Shown here: positions 17,468 to 26,466 of the stretch, in pieces
Layout: each line of letters opens with the position of its first letter
Position numbering within the stretch: position 1 is the stretch's first letter
Made by a program: the position numbers and the translations under genes
The notes under the pieces: generated by a model
Database searches by the model: none
Told to the model about the DNA's origin: nothing
What the model saw: only the letters and a program-made list of their open reading frames with translations
NCBI GenBank assembly: GCA_020723325.1
Contig: DYJD01000002.1
Span: forward strand, 223,629 to 287,628
DNA: 64,000 nt
Reading direction: 5' to 3'
Origin: Desulfosudis oleivorans
GTDB taxonomy: Bacteria > Desulfobacterota > Desulfobacteria > Desulfobacterales > SURF-7

Positions 17468-18574
17468 TTAGGTATTTAAGATTTTCAGCATATAGCTGTT
17501 TTCCCAGCCGGCTTTAAGCCTTTTCGTTTGGATGCTGCCTTTGAAGGATTTTTCCTGTTTGATCATATTGATAACGATATGCCGTAAGATGGCCATATTC
17601 GCGGGAGCGTGATCTTTCCTCACACGGCAGCGATCCTCATCAAACGTCACATCCAGAATCCAATGCAGACTGTTTTCAATCTGCCAGTGCCCTCGAATCG
17701 CCCGAGCGATTTTGGCTGCGTCTTTATCGAGGCTGGAAATATAGTATGACATTTCGCTGCTGATTTTTCCATCGATATGGCGTTCACGCTGAACCTGGGT
17801 AATCGTTTTTAGCCCGGACCAGTGCTCTTTGCCTTGAAGCCAAGCGATATCGCTGCTGGTTGCATAACGCCGGATTTCAATGCGTCCATGATCGCCGTCG
17901 ACGGATTCAAACCGATCCAATTCGGACGGATCATATCCTTGACCCTCAAAAAACATCCGGACTTCATCATGCAGGCTGGAGTGATTGCCTTTCAGGGAAA
18001 ACACATAGTCGCCTTTCTTTGCGACAATCTGTTCAGCAATTGCCTTCTGACAGCCCATGGCATCAATGGAAACGATAGTGTTCTCCAACTCGATCTGTTT
18101 AATCAACTCCGGAATGGCGGTTATTTCGTTGGACTTTTCATCGGTTTTGATCTGACCGAGTACGATACCATTTCCCACAGCCCAGGCGCTGATCATATGA
18201 ATGGCGCCTTTTTCGGCTGCTTTGTCGTAGGATGCCCTGAGGGTTTTGCCGTCGATGGCGATTTGGTTGATAATCGACTTTATGGACTGGGACCAATTGA
18301 TAAAGGCCTCGGTGAACTGTTTGGGGTCCAGCATGGAGAAGACCCTGCCAATGGTATCGTGAGAGGGGATTCCTCCGGGTAGTTCAAGAAATTGTTTTAG
18401 CCAGTCCTGTTTCGAATCGGCGTATTGTTCGACATCGACCCAATTTTGAGCGCCACAAACTAGTGCGCAGATAGCAATAGTGATGATGTCGATCAGTTTG
18501 TGTCGAATGTTGTATTTCCGGGGATCGGTGATGTTATTGAAGTGAGAGCTGATGGCGAAATCGTTATTGTTCAT
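17468..18574 (-). CDS. ISAs1-family transposase
   Basis: A 368-residue intact DDE transposase. It has the family's N-terminal ITDPRKYNIRHKLIDIITIAICALVCGA, the SHDTIGRVFSMLD segment, the catalytic-domain strands IAIDGKTLRAS (first Asp) and VSIDAMGCQKAIAEQIV (second Asp) and the late WQIENSLHWILDVTFDEDRCR (Glu region). It is a complete reading frame and could still be active. I could not find convincing terminal inverted repeats, so the element boundaries are not given. It lies between dus and a separate IS4-type element that begins about 40 bases upstream of its start codon. Confidence 0.93.
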   Translation of the reverse strand: MNNNDFAISSHFNNITDPRKYNIRHKLIDIITIAICALVCGAQNWVDVEQYADSKQDWLKQFLELPGGIPSHDTIGRVFSMLDPKQFTEAFINWSQSIKSIINQIAIDGKTLRASYDKAAEKGAIHMISAWAVGNGIVLGQIKTDEKSNEITAIPELIKQIELENTIVSIDAMGCQKAIAEQIVAKKGDYVFSLKGNHSSLHDEVRMFFEGQGYDPSELDRFESVDGDHGRIEIRRYATSSDIAWLQGKEHWSGLKTITQVQRERHIDGKISSEMSYYISSLDKDAAKIARAIRGHWQIENSLHWILDVTFDEDRCRVRKDHAPANMAILRHIVINMIKQEKSFKGSIQTKRLKAGWENSYMLKILNT

Positions 18575-18614
18575 GGGTAACCTCCTTATATTGTGAATGA
18601 TATAAGGGCACTGC

Positions 18615-19945
18615 TGTCCGGTTAAACTTATATGAAAATGATTTATAATGATTTATATATTTAAATTATAAGCATATATTAACGAAAAATTTTGGGATCG
18701 ATTTGAATTTTCATTTTTTCCCTGCTACCTATCCAATTTTTTGCCACCGCAATGAAGAGGAGCAGGGTTATGAACCAAGGCCAATATATTTTTTCACAGA
18801 TCATGGACTTTCTTCTAAAGAAAAAATTCGCTCGCTGCGTCAATCTCTATAATGGTAACCATAGAATGCGCTCGTTTTCGTGCTTTGATCAATTCCTATG
18901 TATGGCCTTTGCTCAACTCACTTATCGTGAAAGCCTTCGATATATCGAGTGTTGTTTAAGAGCCCTTCAGAAAAAGCTTTATCACATGTGCTTCAAGGGC
19001 AAAGTATCTCGAAGCACATTGGCGGATGCAAATGAAAATCGGGATTGGCGCATTTATTGTGATTTCGCACAAATTCTAATCCAGGAGGCAAGAAGGCTTT
19101 ACGCAGATGATGACTTCGGCCTCGAATTGAAAGAAACTGTATATGCCCTTGATGCATCGACTATCGACTTATGCCTTTCCGTTTTTCCATGGGCAAGATT
19201 CCGCCAGTCAAAGGCGGCCATAAAATTGCACACTTGTTAGATCTCCGTGGAAACATTCCCTCCTTTATTTCGATTACCGACGGCAAGGTCCACGATGTAA
19301 ATATACTTGATGAACTCATTCCAGAGGCTGGTTCTATTTACGTAATGGACAGGGCCTATTTGGATTTTGACCGCCTCTATAGATTGCATTAAAATTCCTC
19401 GTTTTTTGTAACTCGGAAAAAAATAAACACTGGTTTTCGCCGAATATATTCCAGTGAAGTTGATAAAACAACCGGTCTTCAATGTGACCAACTGATTATG
19501 CTGACCGGATTTTATGCCCGGAAATCTTATCCGGAAAAGCTGCGTCGAGTAAAATACTATGACGCCGAAAACGAAAAAAGGTTAGACTTTTTGACCAATA
19601 ATTTTTCATTGCCAGCGATCACTATTGCCGCCCTTTATAAATACAGATGGCAGGTGGAATTATTTTTTAAATGGATCAAGCAGCATCTGAGAATCAAAGC
19701 CTTCTATGGCACCTCCGAAAATGCGGTAAAAACCCAGATTTGGATAGCCGTATCGGTATATGTTTTGGTTGCAATAATCAAAAAACGACTCAAAATTGAG
19801 CAAAGCCTCTACACAATTTTACAGATTTTGAGCGTGTCGATTTTTGAGAAAATGCCCATTTATAAAGCGCTCACAAGTACTACTTACGAAAAACAAATTA
19901 CTAGTGATGATAAACAATTGTATTTATTTGAATGTTAACCGGACA
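18615..19945 (+). mobile_element. IS4-type insertion sequence, inactivated
   Basis: Terminal inverted repeats frame the transposase remnant: TGTCCGGTTAA at 18615-18625 and its complement TTAACCGGACA at 19935-19945. With two mismatches the match extends six bases outward on each side (18609 and 19951). Length is about 1.33 kb, typical of the family. The transposase inside is broken by one frameshift and one stop codon, so the copy is dead in itself but might still be moved by a related intact transposase. Flanking target duplications were not recognisable. Confidence 0.8.
18752..19938 (+). pseudogene. IS4-family transposase, frameshifted and with an internal stop
   Basis: Three consecutive pieces rebuild one IS4-type transposase. 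Piece 1 (18752 to about 19232) carries SFDQFLCMAFAQLTYRESLR-like and ALDASTIDLCLSVFPWA segments. A one-base frameshift near 19232 moves the frame to LLDLRGNIPSFISITDGKVHD (piece 2). A TAA at 19390-19392 interrupts at LYRLH, just before FFVTRKKINTGFRR. Piece 3 continues to 19938 with YRWQVELFFKWIKQHLRIK, the YREK-like signature of IS4 transposases. Product and family are clear; function is lost. Confidence 0.88.
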
Positions 19946-19952
19946 CCAATGA

Positions 19953-20282
19953 TTAAAAAATAAAGAAGATTTACGATTACTATATGCTCCAATTAAAAAT
20001 TGCCAAGAAGCTTTAAGCTTTGCTATATTAACAACTGGATACTCACCTTATTTTGGATTGAAACAACATTCAGATTTGCGTTATCTTGCTAAAGAGATAA
20101 AAGATACTTATGCGATAGAAGAAGACGATGGCTTTTTAGTGAACCTTTTTTACGCTGAAACGTGCGGTTGCGGCCCTTTTACTACTTACTTGATTAAATT
20201 AAAAGTATTAAGGAATGGAGTAATAAGAAAAATATCCAAAACACCTGTTTTTCAAAAAATCAGTATGTTATGTATAGATTAG
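19953..20282 (+). pseudogene. 3' fragment of an unknown gene cut off beside the IS element
   Basis: An open frame runs from the base after a stop at 19950-19952, immediately outside the IS right end, to the stop at 20280-20282. It reads KNKEDLRLLYAPIKNCQEAL and onward through GYSPYFGLKQHSDLRYLAKE and DDGFLVNLFYAETCGCGPFT. There is no start codon with a ribosome site near its beginning. The frame continuity right up to the element suggests that IS insertion removed the 5' part. I do not recognise the family. Confidence 0.5.
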
Positions 20283-20295
20283 CCTGGCCATGGCC

Positions 20296-20339
20296 AGAGA
20301 AAATGGGGACAGTCTAAAGAGAAAATGGGGACAGTCTAA
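20296..20339. repeat. Two-copy 22-base tandem repeat
   Basis: AGAGAAAATGGGGACAGTCT occurs twice in a row (starting 20296 and 20318). The GGGGACAGTCT motif is common in non-coding DNA beside transposon remnants in these genomes; here it lies just downstream of the IS-truncated gene. Confidence 0.7.
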
Positions 20340-20416
20340 TAGCGCACACTTCCAACGAGTGCCCTGTGCCGAGCCCGCCGCGCGCGGCACTGCGCAGCAG
20401 GTTTATAAAAATCAGA

Positions 20417-20598
20417 CAGCCGCTTACCGCAAGTGAGGCCCTGCCCAGCGTGGTGCTTGCTTGCGATTACATAAATCCGAATTACGGGATGTTGCCGCCT
20501 CAAAAAGAATATACCTGATGCAATGTCCCGTAATACCCCTCGGATTATGTAAGAGACCGCAAGCAGCATGACGGGCGGGGCCTTTTAAATTGACAAGC
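20417..20598. repeat. MITE-like long inverted repeat (family C), copy 1
   Basis: Arms of about 75 bases pair imperfectly: outer part AGCCGCTTACCGCAAGTGAG against its counterpart ending ATTGACAAGCGGCTT, and inner part GCTTGCGATTACATAAATCC against GGATTATGTAAGAGACCGCA. The centre (about 20502-20520) is CCTCAAAAAGAATATACC. One related arm occurs at 29832-29893. No transposase is encoded, so it is a candidate non-autonomous element. It ends 10 bases before the ParE-type toxin gene stop codon. Confidence 0.75.
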
Positions 20599-20608
20599 GG
20601 CTTCCTTG

Positions 20609-20896
20609 TCAAATATCATCCGGTAACAGGCGTGCTCCATGAATCACCGCCAATACATCGATCTGGTCCGGTTTTATGCGGTAAATGATCCGGTACGGCT
20701 TTTCGATCAACTCCCGGATGTCCTCGACGTCGTATTCCAGCACTCTCCGGCCGGAATAAGGCTGATCGCCGATTTGTTCGGAACGTCGGGTTATTCTGTC
20801 AACAACGCGTTTGGCATAGGTCGGAGAATTCAGAAGAATGTATTCATAAATATTGGCAAGGTGCCTGATGGCGTTGTCTGTCCAGTGCACCCTCAT
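20609..20896 (-). CDS. ParE/RelE-family toxin
   Basis: A 95-residue toxin of the RelE/ParE fold: starts MRVHWTDNAIRHLANIYEYI, then AKRVVDRITRRSEQIGDQPYSGRRV and the C-terminal strands IRELIEKPYRIIYRIKPDQIDVLAVIHGARLLP. ParE members poison gyrase, RelE members cut mRNA; the ELIEKPYRIIYRI and VLAVIHGARLL pattern favours ParE. Its start overlaps the antitoxin stop by four bases (ATGA), the classical antitoxin-first order. The type II pair looks intact and probably autoregulates from a promoter upstream of the antitoxin. Confidence 0.88.
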   Translation of the reverse strand: MRVHWTDNAIRHLANIYEYILLNSPTYAKRVVDRITRRSEQIGDQPYSGRRVLEYDVEDIRELIEKPYRIIYRIKPDQIDVLAVIHGARLLPDDI

Positions 20897-21081
20897 TTGT
20901 TCAGCCCAAATCGCTTGCGCACTTCCGTGACGTCAACCGTTCGCCCCTCGTCGCTATCTTTTATCCCCGCTTCAATGGTCTGCCGAACATAAATCTGATA
21001 CATCAAATCATCCCAAGTCGCCTTATCCGGCAATTTGTCTAATAGCTGGTAGGCTTGCTGCTTTATACTCTCGGTTTGCAT
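20893..21081 (-). CDS. Antitoxin of the ParE-type pair
   Basis: A 62-residue protein starting MQTESIKQQAYQLLDKLPDK and ending VDVTEVRKRFGLNK. It is the size and position of a type II antitoxin, with a helical N-terminal part and a basic tail; the segment ATWDDLMYQIYVRQTIEAGIKDSDEG is typical of antitoxins paired with ParE-like toxins. A longer in-frame start at 21129 would add 16 residues, but the MQTES start is more typical. It overlaps the toxin gene by four bases. Expected to bind and neutralise the toxin and to repress its own operon. Confidence 0.8.
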   Translation of the reverse strand: MQTESIKQQAYQLLDKLPDKATWDDLMYQIYVRQTIEAGIKDSDEGRTVDVTEVRKRFGLNK

Positions 21082-21106
21082 ATTGTATGCTCCTTCGTTG
21101 TTTGTT

Positions 21107-21440
21107 TTACCCGTGGGCAAGTTCTTCAAATTTGTGGCGTTTGATAAACGAGTCCAGCACGGAGATCAGCGTCTCCTGGTACTCTATCGGCAACGTCTCC
21201 AATTCTTCGATTTTTTCAATGAGCTTCGCGTTTTTAAACTTTTTTGTTTTGCTGCTGCTACACTCGTATCAAGCAAAGCGCGCATTACATATACTCCTGA
21301 AAATCTTCAAGCGGTTTATCGAAATCATCGGATATCCTAATAAGCCGATCACCCGAATTAATGCCGTTTTATCGTCTTCGTCAAGAGAATCGATCAGTTT
21401 TACACGTTCTATCTGTTTAATTTTATTCGTCCGGTTCAAA
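21107..21440 (-). pseudogene. Fused fragments of several toxin-antitoxin genes
   Basis: Reading the minus strand gives, in order: KIKQIERVKLIDSLDEDDKT (about 21440-21380), like the C-terminal part of an XRE-type antitoxin; then DDFDKPLEDFQEYM and a stop (21329-21285), a typical end of a VapB antitoxin; then ATG at 21285-21283 with MRALLDTSVAAA, a typical VapC PIN-toxin start, overlapping the stop by one base; then, after a frame change, KNAKLIEKIEELETLP and SVLDSFIKRHKFEELAHG to the stop at 21107, another antitoxin-like C-terminus. No complete gene remains. The segment looks like several toxin-antitoxin genes joined by deletions. Confidence 0.6.
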
Positions 21441-21593
21441 AATAGCACAGCTGGGTGAAATGGGCAATTTTTTTGGTCTTAATGTGATATTAGCGGTTGC
21501 TCTCCAGCAGAGCCGCTCTCCGTTTCACCGGACACTTGATTTGTATTTACTCGTATTCACTTTTAGCTACCTGTGATTTCATCTATCTTTCGA

Positions 21594-22448
21594 TCAGCTA
21601 TCTTTGATATTCAGCAGCCGGGCCGCGTTCAAACCGCAAATTGCCGCGCGATCCGTGTCTGTCAAAGCATTTGCGGGCTCTGCCATTTCCTTGAAATACC
21701 GGCCGGCCCGCAGCAGGGGAAAGTCGCTGCCGAACAAAAATTTTTCCCTGCCGGCCAGGGCCACGGCTGTGGGATAAATGGCAGGCTGGTACAGAAAGGG
21801 TGAGGCGGCGGTATCAAAATACACATTGGTCAGGACCTGGCGTACTTCCTTTTTGAGCAGCAGATAGAAAAACAGTCCGCCGCCCCAATGGGCCAGGACG
21901 ATTTTGTTTTGGGGGAATTGTTTGGGCAATTGGTAGATCTGGGCCAGGGTATTGGGAGTTTTCCCTGGGTAGGCATGCCCCACGGGCTCATTGGTATGAA
22001 TCATGACCGGCACGTCTTTGGCAAGGCACAGGGCCATGATGGGTTCTAATCGTTCCAGCAGTTCCGCTTCAATGCCCGACTGATAAAAAGCCAGTTCCCC
22101 CACTCCCACCATGCCGCTGTCCAGGCAGCGCTCCACTTCCCGGCTGGCGCCCTCATCGGCCGCGTTCACGCAGCAAAAGCCTTTCAGCCGCTTGGGGTGG
22201 CGGGCCACGGCCGACAGGATATAATCATTGTGGCGCCGGATGGTTTCCGGATTCAGCCAGGGAAACCCGAAAACCACGGATACATCCACATGGTCCGCAT
22301 CCATGGCGCTAATGATTTCCGTTGCCCCGGCCAGTCTGGATTGTGGAGATTCATAGAGCAGCTTGAAGGCTGGTTCATTGTGAAAAAAAGCCGCGCGGTC
22401 TGCTCTTATTTTCTTGGAAAATAAATGGGTATGAAAATCGATGATCAT
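21594..22448 (-). CDS. Amidohydrolase family protein (COG2159-like)
   Basis: A 284-residue metal-dependent TIM-barrel hydrolase. Metal ligands are visible at the start (IIDFHTHLF), in the middle (VPVMIHTNEPVGH and KIVLAHWGGG) and the late aspartate in FLFGSDFPLLR. This is the arrangement of amidohydrolase family 2 (decarboxylases such as ACMSD or related hydrolases). The substrate is unknown. Its start overlaps the DUF1178 stop by four bases, so the two are co-translated. Start ATG at 22448 leads directly into the first metal motif, so no N-terminal part is missing. Confidence 0.88.
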   Translation of the reverse strand: MIIDFHTHLFSKKIRADRAAFFHNEPAFKLLYESPQSRLAGATEIISAMDADHVDVSVVFGFPWLNPETIRRHNDYILSAVARHPKRLKGFCCVNAADEGASREVERCLDSGMVGVGELAFYQSGIEAELLERLEPIMALCLAKDVPVMIHTNEPVGHAYPGKTPNTLAQIYQLPKQFPQNKIVLAHWGGGLFFYLLLKKEVRQVLTNVYFDTAASPFLYQPAIYPTAVALAGREKFLFGSDFPLLRAGRYFKEMAEPANALTDTDRAAICGLNAARLLNIKDS

Positions 22449-22897
22449 GCGTCTGAATTGGTTTTTTCAGCGGGGACCGGGAGCTTCAATACATCGATCC
22501 CTTCCTCCTTCAGCAGTTTTTCTTCCGCTTGGGTGCTCACGCCTCTGATGTTTCTGGGCTCGCAAACCCCATAATGAATTTTCAGGGCCTCCTTGGCAAA
22601 ATCACAGCCCACATCATCGAAATTTTTCTCCACGTAATCATACAGTTTGCGGCTCATGTGGGCCAGGGCCATCTGCTCATCGGTCAAGGACGGGGGTTGT
22701 GCTTCGGCAGGGCTTACCGTATTCTGCCGAACGCTCTTTTTAATCGCGAAATTGGTAAGTCGCCGTGAAATGGAAGTTTCGTCACAGATCGGGCAGGCAA
22801 TCAACCCTTTTCCAAGTTGCTCCTCAAAAACGGCGCTGGAGTCAAACCAGCCCTCAAAAATATGCCCGTTCTTGCATTGTAAATCATAAACCATCAT
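22445..22897 (-). CDS. DUF1178 family protein
   Basis: A 150-residue protein with the DUF1178 pattern: MMVYDLQCKNGHIFEGWFDS at the start, a CPIC pair (IACPICDETSISRRL) that with the early cysteine could bind zinc, and a helical tail including ALAHMSRKLYDYVEKNFDDVGCDFAKEALKIHYG. The reaction is unknown; homologues often sit beside hydrolases, as here with the amidohydrolase. Two ATGs (22897, 22894) give equivalent starts; a longer frame to 22987 begins with an unlikely hydrophobic run. An AGGAGG lies about 15 bases upstream. Confidence 0.82.
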   Translation of the reverse strand: MMVYDLQCKNGHIFEGWFDSSAVFEEQLGKGLIACPICDETSISRRLTNFAIKKSVRQNTVSPAEAQPPSLTDEQMALAHMSRKLYDYVEKNFDDVGCDFAKEALKIHYGVCEPRNIRGVSTQAEEKLLKEEGIDVLKLPVPAEKTNSDA

Positions 22898-23169
22898 GGC
22901 GTTGTCGGACCGTCCTCCTGATTTTTTAAAATAGATTATTACAAGAAATAATAACATAACCATGGAAAAGTTCAAATGGAATAGCACATGGTTCTGAAAA
23001 CTTATCCAAAAGGCCGAAAATTTTGCATCCGGTCCTAAATAAAAAACTTGCCGTCCTTTCCCATACGGATTATGAAATCAACCATAAATGAAAAGGCGAT
23101 GTTACCTGTCGGTTTGAATACGCTCTTCTTGAAATTGAAATTCAACATGGAATTCTGGAGAGATTTTAC

Positions 23170-23811
23170 ATGAAAATAATGACATTAATGATCACCTGGC
23201 TGGTATTCCAGACAGCCACGGCTGCCGCTGCCGGTATGTATGTGGGCGATGTGGTCAACATCTCCATGCGGACCGCTCCGGGTTTTAATCAAGATGTGAT
23301 CCAGATGATCACTTCCGGTCAGGAAATCGAAGTTATTGAAAAAACAAAAGAATGGTATTTGATACGCCTACCCGACGGCAAGGAGGGTTGGGTCCTGGGT
23401 CGCTATATCACCACTGAAAAACCCAATGTATTGATCTTGAAAAAATTGGAGGAGGAGCATCAAAAAATACTGGCCAAAGAAAATTTGCTCCAGCAGCAGA
23501 TCGACAAGTTGAAATCGGAAAACAGCCAATTGCTGGTTGAAAGAGAAAATTTCAAAAAGCAATCCATTGAAATGAAGAAGGCTTATGATGCATTAAAGGA
23601 AGACTCAGCCGCTTTTTTGGAATTGCAGTCAAAATATGAAAGCAGCGTGGCTGAAATCAATGAGCAGATTCAGAAAAACAATTCACTCGGCGAACAACTG
23701 GCCCAGCGCAATATCTTATTTTTTGTGATCGGAGCAGGTGTCCTGCTGTTCGGCTTTTTCATTGGTTTCAGCACCAACAAAAACCGTCGGCGTTCATCCC
23801 TACTATCCTAG
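23170..23811 (+). CDS. SH3-domain/coiled-coil membrane protein (TIGR04211-like)
   Basis: A 213-residue protein with a signal peptide (MTLMITWLVFQTATAAAAG), one bacterial SH3 domain (about residues 25-80, ISMRTAPGFNQDVIQMITSGQ through KEGWVLGRYIT), a long coiled coil (about 90-180, KLEEEHQKILAKENLLQQQID) and a C-terminal transmembrane helix (FFVIGAGVLLFGFFIGF) ending in a basic tail. This is the YgiM/TIGR04211 layout. It is probably a periplasmic stalk anchored by its C-terminus. GGAGAG precedes the start codon at good spacing. It lies 13 bases before nadB. Confidence 0.87.
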   Translation: MKIMTLMITWLVFQTATAAAAGMYVGDVVNISMRTAPGFNQDVIQMITSGQEIEVIEKTKEWYLIRLPDGKEGWVLGRYITTEKPNVLILKKLEEEHQKILAKENLLQQQIDKLKSENSQLLVERENFKKQSIEMKKAYDALKEDSAAFLELQSKYESSVAEINEQIQKNNSLGEQLAQRNILFFVIGAGVLLFGFFIGFSTNKNRRRSSLLS

Positions 23812-23824
23812 GTGAAAACAAAAC

Positions 23825-25456
23825 ATGGACTATCAAAGCGATTTTCTCATCATCGGCAGTGGCGTTGCCGGCCTTACCTTTGCATTGAAAGTGGCTGATT
23901 TCGGCTCCGTGGTCATCGTGACCAAGAAGGAGGCTGCGGAATCCAACACCCAGCATGCCCAGGGCGGGATTGCCTCGGTTTTCAGCCAACTGGATTCCTT
24001 TGACCTGCATATCCAGGACACCCTGGCCGCCGGGGACGGTTTATGCAATCCGGAAGTTGTTGAAAATGTGGTTAAGAGCGGACCGGAGCGCATCAAAGAA
24101 CTGATTGCCTGGGGTGTGAACTTCAATCGCAGCGCCCAAGCCGGGCAAAACGATATGAATCTATCCCTGGGCCGTGAAGGCGGGCATTCCCAAAAACGCA
24201 TCGTCCATGCCCAGGATATGACCGGCCGGGAGATTGAGACGGTTTTACTGGATCAGGTCCGCCATCATCCCGGCATTACCATTTTTGAAAATCATATTGC
24301 CATTGATCTGATTACCTACTCAACCCGCATGAAAAGAGGCCAGGTCATCACCACCCACGAGGATTTCTGCTGCGGGGCCTATGTGCTGGACCGGGAACAA
24401 AACCAGGTCAAGACCTTTTCCGCCAAAGTGACCTTGCTTTCCACCGGCGGGGCCGGCAAGGTCTATCTATACACCAGCAATCCCGACATCGCCACCGGCG
24501 ACGGCATTGCCATGGCCTATCGGGCCGGCACCGCCGTGGCCAACATGGAATTCGTTCAATTCCATCCCACTTGTCTGTACCATCCGGAGGCCAAAAATTT
24601 TCTGATATCCGAAGCCGTGCGCGGCGAAGGCGGCCGCCTCCTGACCAATGCCGGGCAACCCTTCATGCAAAAATACGACCCTCAGCAGGAGCTGGCTTGC
24701 CGGGATGTGGTTGCCAGGGCCATAGACACGGAGCTGAAAACCAGCGGACAGGATTGTGTTTATCTGGATATCTCCCATCGGCCGGCGGATTTTGTAAAGA
24801 CCCGCTTTCCCAATTTATACGCCAACTGCCTGACCTTCGGCTTTGACATGACCAAGGAGCCCATCCCGGTGGTGCCGGCGGCCCACTACATGTGCGGCGG
24901 CGTGGCCACCGACATGGTGGGCCGCACCGAGATTCAAGGCTTGTTCGCCATCGGCGAGACAGCCTGCACCGGCCTGCACGGCGCCAACCGCCTGGCCAGC
25001 AATTCCTTGCTGGAAGCCCTGGTCTATGCCCACAATGCTGCCAGTCAAGCCGTGGAGTATTTACAGACCTCGGTCTTTTCAGCCCCCGCCCTGACCCCTT
25101 GGGATGAAACCGGGACCACGGACAGCGATGAAGTCATCATGGTCACCCAGAACTGGGATGAGATCCGGCGTTTCATGTGGAACTATGTGGGGATTGTCCG
25201 CTCGGACAACCGCCTGGAGCGGGCCAAACGGCGCATCGACATGATCATGAAGGAAATCCAGGAATATTACTGGGACTTTAAAGTAACCGCGGACCTGATA
25301 GAACTGCGCAATATCGCCATGGTGGCGGATTTGATCATCCGTTCGGCCATGCACCGCAAGGAAAGCCGCGGGCTCCATTACAACATCAAATATCCCCAAA
25401 GAAACGACCTGCGCTGGCAAAAAGACACGGTGCTGCGGCGTCCCTTTGTGGGATAG
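23825..25456 (+). CDS. nadB: L-aspartate oxidase
   Basis: A 543-residue FAD enzyme that oxidises L-aspartate to iminoaspartate, the first step of NAD synthesis from aspartate. Motifs: N-terminal FAD fold IIGSGVAGLTFALKVADFG, the NTQHAQGGIASVF loop, the active-site REGGHSQKRIVHAQDMTG, FVQFHPTCLYHP, SEAVRGEGGRLL, PVVPAAHYMCGGVATD, and GETACTGLHGANRLASNSLLEALVY. Succinate dehydrogenase flavoproteins share parts of this, but the active-site loop and length fit NadB. nadA and nadC are not adjacent. It is cytoplasmic and works together with quinolinate synthase. Confidence 0.96.
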   Translation: MDYQSDFLIIGSGVAGLTFALKVADFGSVVIVTKKEAAESNTQHAQGGIASVFSQLDSFDLHIQDTLAAGDGLCNPEVVENVVKSGPERIKELIAWGVNFNRSAQAGQNDMNLSLGREGGHSQKRIVHAQDMTGREIETVLLDQVRHHPGITIFENHIAIDLITYSTRMKRGQVITTHEDFCCGAYVLDREQNQVKTFSAKVTLLSTGGAGKVYLYTSNPDIATGDGIAMAYRAGTAVANMEFVQFHPTCLYHPEAKNFLISEAVRGEGGRLLTNAGQPFMQKYDPQQELACRDVVARAIDTELKTSGQDCVYLDISHRPADFVKTRFPNLYANCLTFGFDMTKEPIPVVPAAHYMCGGVATDMVGRTEIQGLFAIGETACTGLHGANRLASNSLLEALVYAHNAASQAVEYLQTSVFSAPALTPWDETGTTDSDEVIMVTQNWDEIRRFMWNYVGIVRSDNRLERAKRRIDMIMKEIQEYYWDFKVTADLIELRNIAMVADLIIRSAMHRKESRGLHYNIKYPQRNDLRWQKDTVLRRPFVG

Positions 25457-26240
25457 CCTTAAGTGCGAGGAAGATCAAAAAAGCGAGGATGTCACTTTTG
25501 CACAGGACGCCCAACTGCCGGCGTTTGTGAAAAGTCTGTTGTAGTAATGAGCCTACAAGGGGCTGCGGACTACGCGCTTGAGATTTACGGTAAGCACGTA
25601 ATAGACTTCCCCGATGACACTGTCGGCATGCACGTCGCGATATCGATTGGAAGTCCGGTCATAATTTCAGGACCTTCTATCGCCCCCTGGCGTTGGGTGC
25701 TGTTGAGCCCCGACGGCAAGATCGAAAATGCAGTGTTATGACTGCACATCAGGCATAGACCGTGGTCGCGCCGATAGTCAAAGCAATCGATCGACAAACC
25801 AGGCTGACACTCATTACCAGTGGTCTTGATATGAGCAACAAGGGCTGCTCACTGACTTGGGAATTCATCTTTTTTCTTCCCGAACGAAACGTCAGCGTTA
25901 TGCTTAGCCTTGAGCCTGATCCGCAGTCTGCGGATAAGGAATACAGCACATCATTCAAAACAAAAGGCAGCCAACATCAATTAAAGGGTGGCAATGAGCA
26001 GGTTTCTTTGCCATGCGATGGCCGGTGATACCAACCCACCAATTCAGCATAAACTTAAACAAGGGAGAATATTCAAGCGTGAGCGTTACCGACTATATTG
26101 CAGAGAATAAAGGCCGTTGGTTTCTTGTCTGGGCTTTCCCAAGTGAGACAGAACTCAGAAAGATTAACAAATGACATCCCAACGGCATGAAGTGCGACGG
26201 CAAGAAGCCGCCGCGCTTTTTACCGAATGTTCTGTAAATC

Positions 26241-26375
26241 ATCAGGAATAAAAAGAAAAAGGGTCTTGATAAAGAATCTGTTATACAATGGCTCAACGAA
26301 TATGGTGGCTATTGTGACTGTGAAGTGATTTTCAACGTAGATGAGAAATGGGGTGAATACGTTGGTAGAGGTTAA
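26241..26375 (+). pseudogene. DUF2695 fragment
   Basis: A frame without a start codon ends at 26373-26375 and reads LDKESVIQWLNEYGGYCDCE followed by VIFNVDEKWGEYVG. The GGYCDCEV motif with an adjoining WL is characteristic of the C-terminal part of DUF2695 proteins. A stop codon directly precedes the fragment at 26235-26237. The 5' half, if it existed, is no longer in frame. Confidence 0.55.
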
Positions 26376-26466
26376 AATTACAGAACCGTTCTAATTGACA
26401 GCCTGCTCGAACTTGACTTATATAGACTAAGTCCTCTTGACTAGTTCTTTTTATGGAGAGTCAGAA

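Noticed and set aside
17430-18614. Terminal inverted repeats for the ISAs1 transposase
   Set aside because: A shared AGGGCA occurs on both sides but reads as a direct repeat and no longer match was found, so the ends are not called.
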